A DNA stretch of 30,909 bases from Actinomortierella ambigua (taxonomy: Eukaryota; Mortierellomycota; Mortierellomycetes; Mortierellales; Mortierellaceae), in the NCBI GenBank assembly GCA_016098155.1, contig JAAAJB010000354.1:5670-36578 (forward strand), in the 5' to 3' direction. Position numbers and translations under genes: made by a program. Below, in pieces: positions 1 to 8,825 of the stretch (positions are counted from its first letter, which is position 1; every line of letters starts with the position of its first letter). The notes below the pieces were generated by a model. It was not told where the DNA came from. It searched no databases and was given only the letters and a program-made list of their open reading frames with translations.

Positions 1-774
1 AAAAAAAAAAAAAAAAAAAAAAGGTTGAGCGCATCATCCATCACGTCGTCTACTCACGAAATTTCCGGGGAAAGTGAATAGGATGCGCGTGCCGAATAAC
101 ACACAAACTCCGACTTTTCTGCGGCAAGCACGTCCAAATATGCTGGACGTCCTGCCTTAATCAGGGGATGAAATGGCGCAAAGCCCCCATGTTATTATTT
201 GTTTGTACTCAGAGGGCGTCAAGGCGGTGATAAAGTGCGCTGTATGTGGAGTCACTGGGAAGGAGCAGACATCAGGCGATGCAAGGAAGGGACTACTACC
301 CACTAACGTTGCTGCTACTCTGTGGGCGATAGGGTTCATTTGAGTGAGCAACTTGAGGAGTAAGCTCCGCTCCAGGTGTGTCCGCATGTTCGACTCAAAA
401 AATTGGGGACGCGAGTTCATGTTGCACGAAACAAGTTTGTGTTGTACAAAGGCACGTCTCCCAAGGCATTGACAGTGGAACTTGTGAGTCTTCACACGGT
501 CTGAGGTATTTCCAATGTTATGAGGTCTGCCGATAAATTCAGCAGGGGTACTGTTCCTAAAGAAACAGTTAAACACGAAATCATCAACCTTCCCATATCA
601 CATTGCCATCATATTCTTTTGTCTTCTTTCTTTTGTCTTCTTTTCTTTTCTTCTTCTTCTTCTTCAGCTAATCCTATCACAAAAATACCCGGCATCGAAA
701 GACAGCGGGTGCCGGGATTTAAGAATCATTCTTCTATTCTGCTTCAGCTCCTCCAGTTCCTTCCTGGATTATCC
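1..774. other. Intergenic / 3' flank, no gene recognised
   Basis: The window opens with a 22-base poly-A run, which may mark a contig edge. The rest, up to the stop codon of the RING-finger gene, holds no open frame with family similarity or convincing splice structure. The longest minus frame (157-576) begins with GTG rather than ATG. A CT/TTC-rich tract lies at about 618-666. A perfect 7-bp inverted repeat (688-694 with 710-716, loop of 15) sits 59 bp beyond the RING gene stop and probably belongs to its 3' UTR. Confidence 0.5.
688..716 (-). other. Hairpin in presumed 3' UTR of RING gene
   Basis: CCCGGCA (688-694) and TGCCGGG (710-716) pair perfectly around 15 bases. Read in the sense of the RING gene, the hairpin comes 59 bp after the stop codon and is followed by TATTTTTGTG. 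It may be a 3' UTR structure. Confidence 0.45.
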
Positions 775-2923
775 TTAGTCCAGCTGATCGAAATGTGGAG
801 TTTCGTCATCCGAGTGACTGTGGCTGTTTGAGCTGTTGTTGTTGTTGTTGTTATTGTTCCTCGAGTTGAAACCGTTGCCTGCCTGCGCCGTGGATCGTGG
901 TCCAAACAGTTGAGAAATAGAGTTGAACGGCGCAGGCAGTGGCAGGCTGAACAGCGGCGCCGCCGCCGCCGCCATTCCTGAATTTCCAGAGGCAGGCTGG
1001 TGGGTAGAGGATGAAGATGACTGTGATCCGCTACTTCTGTTGCTGCTCCCTCCTGGAGCCCCCGGTTGTTGAGAGTCTGCGTTGTGGTCGGACGCAGGCC
1101 GCCCTGCTGCCTCCCTATCTGCATCTGAAATGATTGAGAATCGGCTGCCAGAGATTAAAGAGGGAGGGAGAGAAGGAGGGAGAGGTATGTATTAGACACA
1201 CTTGAAGAAGAGGAAGAAAACATCGCATATTCGCGAAAAAAAAACAAGATGAAATCACGTAGACCAAAAACGAGAGCATAAGTCTCTCTAGTTCCCGCTT
1301 ACCATGTCGGACAGGTGCCGCTTAGTTTGAGCCAAGGCTTCAAGCAATCACCGTGGAAAATGTGCTTACACCCCAACTGCAGTAGGTTATCGTCCATCGT
1401 AAACTCGTCCTTGCAAACACTACAGTCAATTTTGGAATCTATAACAACAATAAGAGAGAGCCTCGGGTTTGAGCTAGATAGATCATGATATAGTAGGTGA
1501 GCGCCATTCAGAAACGACACTCAACAAACCTAGCTCCTCTTGCGTCAGCTTGTGTAGAGGTATCTTGTTGATGGTCTCGTCTGTTGCTCCTATAGGACCA
1601 TTCATGCGGCTAGATGAGGGGAACGGGGGATGGAGTCGCAAGTGTTTTTTGAAGGTGGTTGTCGAATCCATGGCCAAAAAGAAAAGGAAAAAAAAGATAC
1701 ATGGTCAATCCGCTGTGCACGGCCCAACAAACGTCACCATCCCTGAAGCTTGGAAATTTCGAGCGATGGCGTTGGATCCCGAAATATCAAGGGCATCAAC
1801 AATAGCGCCAAGTCTATGTACCTCTGCTGTTCCATAAGTTGGGTAATAATGTCGTCGAGACCATTCGGACCAAAGGCATAGTCACCTGGATTGCCGACCA
1901 TGTTAAATAGTCCTCCACCAAAAGTGCTGAATGCTGCCGCATTGGGTGTATATTGGATGGGGATGCCAAGGCGCTCGAGAAGACTATTGGGTTATGGGAG
2001 AGGGGAAAGCAAGGAGTCAGAACATTGTGAGCGAATCACCTTTGTATCGCTGTGCTAGACAATCATTTGGTTTTTCTTTCCAGAACCATCCATCTTCATG
2101 TATCGGCGCTTTTTTTTTTTTTTTTTTTTTGGAAGAGGAGGGGACGGGAGGTTGTACCTGATTAAGATACCGGATGGCCCTTGAAAGTCAGGGTGTTGAG
2201 CAGCATGGGCACCATGACCACCATGGCCGTCGGGTGGAACAGAAGATTGTGTTGTAGCCGAAGCTCCGTGTGTATCTGTGGCACCTGTGGCTTCTGTAGC
2301 CGGTGGTGCTGCAGTGGTGGCAGCAGGTCTTTGTGGTCCAGAGCCGAACGAGAAGACAAACTGTGCGCCTCCATCATCCTGCTGTTGTCCTGGGAGTGGT
2401 AGCGTAGTCCGTGGACGGGTTCCAGACATATGTTGCTGTCGAGCGTACGCCAAGCTTTGGAGTATGCGGAAGACGTCATCCATGCTAAGCGCGCTTTCAT
2501 CATCGTTATCGGGGTTGTCGTGATCATGTTCGACAAAGTTGCGAGGGTCGTTGTCAGACTCGATCTATTACAGCATATACAGGGTGCGGTATTCACGGGG
2601 AATATATACACACATATATCTTGTCAGTGAAATGGTTGCGCCGAGCACTCAGCCTGCATTGTCCTCCACACCGAATTAGACCGACCTTTTCGACAAATTC
2701 GCCATTACAGTCGGGACAGACGGGGTGTGGTGCCATCAATGGTCGAATCTCAGTCATGCACTGTGTGCATGGTAAACAAGAATAGAAGATATCAACAGCA
2801 AGGGGGTGAGTGGGGTGAGAATGAGGTCATTTGTAAGCGAGCCGAGCATGGTTGGGTACATGAGCATACCTGGTGGCACCAGTAGTCGCGATTGTTGCGA
2901 CGAGCAGTTGTGTTGGAGCTCAT
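775..2923 (-). CDS. RING-H2 E3 ubiquitin ligase, RNF126/RNF115-like
   Basis: Seven exons (2923-2870, 2760-2686, 2564-2158, 1983-1822, 1609-1530, 1438-1303, 1144-775) join in frame to about 427 aa. Seen: an N-terminal zinc ribbon with Cys16, Cys19, Cys33 and Cys36 (WCHQC and CPDC); a linker rich in Gln, Ala and Thr; the RNF126-type core GNPGDYAFGPNGLDDIITQL (about 210-228); then a C3H2C3 RING with Cys265, Cys268, Cys283, His285, His288, Cys291, Cys302 and Cys305, followed by a Ser/Asn-rich tail ending in HFDQLD. Family knowledge: BCA2/RNF126 proteins use the zinc ribbon to bind ubiquitin or clients and the RING to recruit E2, acting in cytosolic quality control. The CPTC of the RING is split by the last intron. 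The donor after residue 43 is GTCGGT, a weak match; all others are normal. Its start faces the ferroportin gene. Confidence 0.9.
2110..2130. repeat. 21-base poly-T tract in RING-gene intron 3
   Basis: Uninterrupted T run (poly-A on the coding strand) starting about 27 bases after the 5' splice site of intron 3 of the RING-finger gene. Confidence 0.9.
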
Positions 2924-3615
2924 GGGAGTTGTGGGGGGTTTAGGGGAGGAGGTAGGAGAGATAAAGGGTAGAGAGAGAGAGAGATATGGGGATAGACAAG
3001 TAGGCAGCCAGACAAGCGGGGTTGAAGGATGTGACTATGGGGTAAGAGAAGAAGAAAAAGAGTTTTGAGCATCCTGGGAAGGGGTGTTCTTTTTTACTCT
3101 AAATCCTCGTGGCACGTTCGACACATATCACACGGAAGGGGAGGGGACAGACAGCCATGAGAGGTATTTGTCTCACGCGGGTGGGGAGAGAGAGAGAGAG
3201 AGAGAGAGGTGGAGATAGGGGAGAGAGAGAGTGAGTGAGTGGAAAGGGGGGCGGAGGGTGTGCAAAGCACTCTATCCATGGGAAATGCTCTTACTCTTGA
3301 AGAAGAGGAGGAGGAAGAGGAGGTGCAATGGAGTGTGAGAATAGCAATGTAGACATGCAAATGCAACTGTAATGAGTGACTTGCAGGAATAAGGAGCGGA
3401 AAGAAAGAAAGAACGATGGAAGGTTCAGCCATCACAGATCGGACCCGATCAATAGCCCTCTCTATCTTTCTTTCTTTTCTTTCTCTCTTCCTTCTTTCCT
3501 TTTATCCTTCTCTCAGGCACAATCATCTCCCACAATCACCCCGCCTACTCTTGGAGTGGGGTTGTATTCTCTTTCTCTCCCCTTTCTGCTTGCTACATCC
3601 TTCTCCCCCCTACCA
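2924..3615. promoter_or_regulatory. Shared divergent upstream region, RING gene and ferroportin gene
   Basis: About 690 bp separate two oppositely directed start codons, so this stretch must hold both promoters and 5' UTRs. A 24-base GA repeat lies at about 3185-3208, more GA-rich blocks at 2971-2984 and 3221-3240, and a CT-rich block (3460-3515) precedes the ferroportin ATG. No clear TATA box is visible. The purine/pyrimidine asymmetry is typical of fungal promoters, but the precise elements cannot be named from sequence alone. Confidence 0.45.
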
Positions 3616-3774
3616 ATGCCTCGGACCACCCCCCGCACTTCTCAGGCACATGACAAATCTCCGCTATCGTCGTCCATGCACCAGACACGAAACAAATACA
3701 CCGACGACCATGATGACGATGAGCTACAACAACACAGCAACAGGCGTAGCCTCGATGGTGCTAATCATACCAGC

Positions 3775-3811
<37 letters not shown>

Positions 3812-6104
3812 GTAACAACAACACCTCCGTCACCCTTCCCCCTGCAAAGCGGATATGTCGCTGGTCGATCTATGCAGTCCATACCCTGTGGTAAGTCTGT
3901 TTATCTATCCTCCTGACGACAATCTTTCCCCCTCCCCTCCTCCCTCTATGATAAGATTACTCACTCACACTCACACGCCCTTTTATTTTCACATATACCG
4001 CGCGGGCAACCCGTTTTTATAAAAATATATAAAAAAACGCCGCCGTTCTCCTCATACTTAGCTCCTGGGATGAACGCCTGTACGAGTTTGCTTCATACCT
4101 CTTCCTGTTTGAAATCTTCAAGGCAACCTTACTACCCCCCTCCATCTATGGATTCCTAACCACGGTTGTCGGCATCCTCCTCAGTACATCCGTCGGTACC
4201 CTCGTGGATCGGACACCACGCCTGAAAGGCAAGCACTCCTGACTCTTTTCTCGTTCTTTTGATTGGCTATTTTTTGAGCCCGTTGCATGGGGACACACAC
4301 AACCCTACCTAAACTCCCCCTCCCGCCTTTTTCCCTTCCCTCCTTCTCAACATTTTAGCGGTACGCACCTTCCTCCTCACTCAGAAACTGAGCGCCATCG
4401 TCGGATGCCTAGGCTTCTGGGCCTTGCTCTTATACTTTGACCCGAGCAACAGCCCCATCACTACCACCACGACCAAGACGAACACCACCAAGATGCCCCT
4501 CGAGATGGGCTACTCAATCTTTTGCCTTCTCGTCCTCGTCAGTGGCCTGCTCAAGCTGTCAGCCCTGGGCTGGTCCATCTCGATCGAGCGCGACTGGGTC
4601 GTGGTCCTGTGCGAGGGCGACTCACGTCTGCTGACGACCATCAACGCGAGCATGAAGCGGATCGATCTTGTCTGCAAATTGACCTCGCCGTTGTTGCTTG
4701 CCGCTTGCCTGGCCTGGTGGCCTGCGGCCTGGTGTAGTCTGCTCATTGCGGCCTGGTGTTGCGTCTCCCTGGCCCTGCAGTGGTGGCTCGTCCTTCGGAT
4801 CTGGAACAGCTCGGCCGCGTTGTGGCAACCTCGTGAGATGGGGGTTCATGCTTATAGGACAGCAACAGCAGTAGCAGCAGCTCCAGCTCCAGCTCCAGCT
4901 CCAGCTTCGGTCGTTGGTTATTCTTCGTTCCATGCCCGGCCATCTCCTTCTTCTCCTTCGTCGTCGTCGTCGTCTTCTTCTTCTTCTTCTTCTTCTTCTT
5001 TCTCTTTTTCTTCTTCCTCCCCTCAGAAGAAAGCAAGTCATGCTGGGGAACATATGCAAAAGAACTCGGCCCAACTATCGACTGCTCAGGATCTGTGTGG
5101 CGACGTCGAGGACCAGCAGCAGACGAAGAGGGGTCATCGCCAAAACACGTTTCTGTACATCATCAAGTCCTTTAGCGCCTATTGCCGTCATCCCGTGTTC
5201 CTTGGTAAGTGGGGTGGGAGGAAGGGCAGCCGGAGTCGAAGAAGACAATAGGTGATAAAGGATGTGATGTAGCTTACATCTCTCGCATCATGTTTGAAAA
5301 ACTTCTCTCTTTGAAATAGCCTCGTTGGCTTATGGCATCATCTACATCAACTTGATGAGTGTGTCGGGAACGATGATCGGATATCTGACTTGGCGAGGCT
5401 TCACAGCCAGCACGATCGCGGTTCTCAAAGGTGTTTGTACAGCAGCAGAGCTAATTGGCACGATCGTCATGCCGATCCTCACCTACTATGTTGGGCTCGT
5501 CCGAGCTGGCTCTTGGTCCATTTGGTTCGAGGTTTTTGCGCTGACGCCTGTCGTGCTTGCCATATATTCCGACCGTCTGCCGATCCAAGTCATTATATTT
5601 GGTAAGGGAGAAAGTGAGAGAATAAAAGAAGAAGAAGAGAGAGAAAAAAAGTGGTAGTAATAGAGATTTGAAGATAATACTAAACTCCCCTCCCCCTTTC
5701 ACTCCTCCTCTTCTATCCCTTCTTTCTTTCTTGATGTCCCAGCGGGAATGGCCCTCTCGCGAATCGGCGTGTGGTCGTTTGATCTGGTGATTACACAAAT
5801 CATGCAGGAGCACATTGACAACGACGGGGCGGGCGTGCTCAACGGCTGGCACTACACAATGATGAACACATTTGAGCTCGCGCAGTTTGTGCTGACCATG
5901 ATCTGGAGCGACCCTCAACAGTACATGATTCCGGCCATGATTACGTACGTGTGTGTCGTCGCCGGCGCCGTCGTCTATACGACGTATGCCTTGCGCATGC
6001 GTGGCCACTTGTTCCATTATCCTCGCCCAGTGACAGCTGGTTCTTCGGCTTCGACTTGTCCCAGTGAGCATCCCAATACCACGGATGTCGACGAGGTGCG
6101 ATAG
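3616..6104 (+). CDS. SLC40A1: Ferroportin-family (SLC40A1/IREG) iron exporter
   Basis: Five exons (3616-3890, 4062-4228, 4359-5204, 5320-5601, 5743-6104) give about 643 aa. Residues 1-85 are a hydrophilic Asn/His-rich N-terminus with a run of twelve Asn. The body has many hydrophobic helices and hallmark ferroportin stretches: RLYEFASYLFLFEIF near 95, MKRIDLVCKLTSPLLLAA, SWSIWFEVFALTP, and SRIGVWSFDLVITQIMQE near 527. Family knowledge: ferroportins are major-facilitator-type exporters of Fe2+ (some plant forms load vacuoles or export Co/Ni). The central loop (about 310-415) is expanded by Ala-Pro and poly-Ser runs and is presumably cytosolic. Intron 2 (4229-4358) starts with GC (AAAG|GCAAGC), a GC-AG intron; the other three are GT-AG. 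The start is the first Met that leaves a sensible N-terminus; an upstream frame in 3376-3615 looks like 5' UTR. Whether it sits in the plasma or vacuolar membrane cannot be told. Confidence 0.9.
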
Positions 6105-6426
6105 ATTCACTACGGGGCTTTCCACCCCTCCCCCCGTAGATCCCGATTTAGTTGGAACCACATATTTTTTTTTACATAGAGCTTTTTTGTTTTTCAGTTG
6201 ATTGGAGTTTGTGGGAACGTTGACTATTGTACAATGGTGGAATGAGGAGCGAATATCTCTACGAAAAGAAACAAAATATAACCCGCTCCTTCACTCCCAG
6301 TCTAAAAAGGAAAAAAAAACGAAACTGCAGAAACAACCATGTAGATAACTGAGAGAAAAAAAATAAGCTAGAACGTGGGTCCCCTTTCATCCTCTTCTTC
6401 TTCTTCTTCTTTTGCTTCTTCGCTTC
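6105..6426. other. Convergent 3' region between ferroportin and carrier genes
   Basis: These 322 bp separate two stop codons pointing at each other, so they hold both 3' UTRs. A poly-T stretch (about 6165-6174), A-rich blocks (6301-6320 and 6356-6364) and a CTT repeat (6392-6412) are visible. No additional gene is seen. Confidence 0.5.
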
Positions 6427-8421
6427 TTACGACCCCTCTGCAGCAACAGCCGCCGAGGCCGCAGGCAAACCTCCAAGAGCTGTCGGTGCATTCACATCAT
6501 TGGCATGACCGGTTGCATTCTTCACATATTCCATGACAGCCTCATAGACGACAAAGTTCATCGAGTGGATCGGGAACGAGCGCACGAGCGTGACACCGAC
6601 GCCCCGGTACAGGCCGCGGATCCCCGAGCGGCGGACGATATCCTTGGCACACGCCCAGGCACTGTCATATGTCGGCTTGGTCACCAGGACCTCCTTCTGC
6701 AACACCGACTTTACCAGATCGATCGGAAAGACGACCATCCAGGAAAATACGCCACAGAACCCTCCCGCGAAGAAGTGGACCATCGGTCCTGGCCCTCCAC
6801 TTCCACTTCCTCCAGTCGTCGTCGTCGTCGTGGGTGAGCGCACATGCTGCATCGATTGCGCCACCACTCGCTTCACAGTCTCGTACGACGCGAAATACAC
6901 GCCCGTGCCCAACGTGTCCCTTGCAATCTGCAGCGGCGCGCCCTTGTACAGTCCGATGAGCCCTCGCTTCTTCACAATCTCCTTGACGGTCTTCCAGCTC
7001 GAATTCGCCTCCTCTGCTGGTATTGGTGGTGTTGCAACCTTGGCTGTTTTGACCATGGCCATGGCTGCAGAGGTGACTCTTGAGCCGGCCGCCGGCATGG
7101 CGCCAAGGGCCTCCACCTGGCCAGAGGCAGCCATCATCCTTGTCTTGTTCACCCCCGCCCCCGCCCCCGCCAAGGTCTTCAATGCCGCGTCGACGGTGGC
7201 GGCCTCGAGGGCGGGCAAGGCGACGGCGTTTCGAAGCACGGAGGGCGGCGGCCGTAACGGTTCTGGACTTTGTTGCTTTAATAGTGTTGACTGTCGTTGG
7301 AATGGTTGTTGTTGTTGTAATTGAAGTTTCTTCTGTTGTTGCTGCTGCTGCTTCTTCTTCTTCTTCTTGGACGTCCCGTCGTCGGCCTGGCGTAATAGAG
7401 CATCTCCGGTCAGAGCCTCAAACTCGGCGCCCTTCTTGGCATGCATGGCCATGAGCTTCTCGAGCTGCCGCTGCAACTTTACGAGCTCCAGAGGGCTGCT
7501 GAGGGAGGCGACGACGGCGCCGGCGACGCCTCCAGAGACAAAGGTGAGGCCGATGAGGGACGGGATGGTCTGGCCCTGGAGCGAGTCAATGTTGGAACGC
7601 ACGGTTTGCTTAGTGCCCTCGTAGACGGAGAAGGAGATGGATTTGATGATAGAGACGGTGACGAGGGGTGGGATCATCCCTAGATGAAAATAAATAAACA
7701 TGGCAGAGAGAGAAACACGGTTATTTAGCACAAACATTCCATAGAAATTTTAAGTCGGGTCTAGGGAAGAATGAGACCCCTCTCTCTCTCTCTCTTTCAA
7801 GAGATTTTGTTCCTGTCTTTTTTTTTTTTTTTTTTTTTTTTTTGGGTACCTCGGAAGAATCCACCCATGCCCTCCTCAATGTACGTCTTGCGGACACAGT
7901 CCATGATGGACTTGTATGGGTGAGTCTGCATCCTCGTCTTCACTGAATCAAACTATGGATGATTGTTTAGAGTGGTGGATCATGAGACTTTCTTTTGGGC
8001 CTTTTCAGGAGATACATTGCATATCACATCTGTAAGAAACATTCCGGAAAGAAAGGAACACTTACAGGAGATCCTCCAAGCACACTGCACATCGCTGCAC
8101 TCGAAGCCGCTAGCACTGTTCTGTATTCTAAGTCATGGCGGAAGAATGATGGAATGTTATTATCAATACGTTGGGTTAGGGGTAGAGGAGGGGAAGAAAG
8201 GGGGAGGGACCCTTTTTTTTTGTGTCTCAATGGTTCAGTGACTTACGCCATGCGAGATCTTTTAAGCGCTGCTGATCAAGAAGGGCGATGCTATTGTGGC
8301 CAGTGATGGATGTGGAGGGGGTTGGAGGTTGATGACCCGATGCATCTTGCTGTGGCACAGACGATGTGGATCCCGCTGGCGGAATGGAAGTGCCAGAGGA
8401 TCTGGCTGGTATTGATGTCAT
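6427..8421 (-). CDS. Mitochondrial carrier (SLC25 family) with large basic/Gln insertion
   Basis: Four exons (8421-8247, 8127-8066, 7952-7850, 7679-6427) give about 530 aa. The three signature motifs are present: PFDSVK (79-84, formed exactly across a splice junction), PLELVK (176-181) and PIDLVK (432-437), with the family's GGFFRG, GLYKG and GLYRG second halves. Known: SLC25 proteins have six helices in the inner mitochondrial membrane and exchange metabolites. The motif context (KTRMQTHPYKSIMDCVRKTY, and VRSFPIHSMNFVVYE) resembles the carnitine/ornithine/YMC branch, but the substrate is not certain. Odd: about 155 residues are inserted after the second signature (about 190-345), including six Lys then six Gln, where the matrix loop of repeat 2 should be. 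Start: the frame extends up to a TTG, but the first ATG is at 8421, giving a roughly 50-residue Ser/Pro-rich N-terminus. Confidence 0.88.
7818..7843. repeat. 26-base poly-T tract within a carrier-gene intron
   Basis: An uninterrupted run of T on the + strand, poly-A on the coding strand, starting 7 bases after the 5' splice site of intron 3 of the carrier gene. Similar tracts lie in introns of neighbouring genes. Confidence 0.9.
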
Positions 8422-8825
8422 CACTATGGTTGCACGAGTTATTTTGTCAGTCAAAGTCCACCTTGAGGGGGTAATGTTTTTTTTTTTAAAGAGGAGGAAT
8501 GGAGGGAAGGCGAAGAGTGGTGGTGTGAGAAGAGTGGGGAAGAGGTGGTGAATGAGAAAGCAGCAAGAATCGTGTGTGTGCGTGCTGTGTATGCGTATGT
8601 GTAAGGTGTCTGTATGTGCAAGAACGTGAAAAAGGAAAAAAAAGAACTGCTACTTTGTGTTCAACGGAAATCAAGGGCTCGCGCTCAACAGAAATGCATG
8701 GCGGTCTCACCCAAGTGATTGGATCTGTTGACCAGGTGATGATTTCTTATTCAATTGGGCGAACAGTCCGCCCATCAATTTTTGTTACACCCACCACCAC
8801 TCTGGCGCAAAAGTGAGAGAGAAAT
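8422..8825. other. Intergenic spacer between carrier start and C9orf72-like stop
   Basis: The spacer of about 400 bp carries the promoter and 5' UTR of the carrier gene and the 3' UTR of the C9orf72-like gene, both on the minus strand. It has an 11-base T run at 8477-8487 and a GT-rich imperfect microsatellite at about 8570-8620. No extra coding sequence is recognised. Confidence 0.45.

Noticed and set aside
157..576. 139-codon minus-strand frame near the window start
   Set aside because: Begins with GTG, no recognisable domain, no splice context; likely chance.
3774..3809. AAC-repeat array as a possible CRISPR or regulatory repeat
   Set aside because: It is a simple trinucleotide run coding for Asn in ferroportin exon 1.
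4622..5074. Arg-rich and Glu-rich minus-strand frames opposite the ferroportin loop
   Set aside because: Antisense shadows of the poly-Ser and Ala-Pro repeats.
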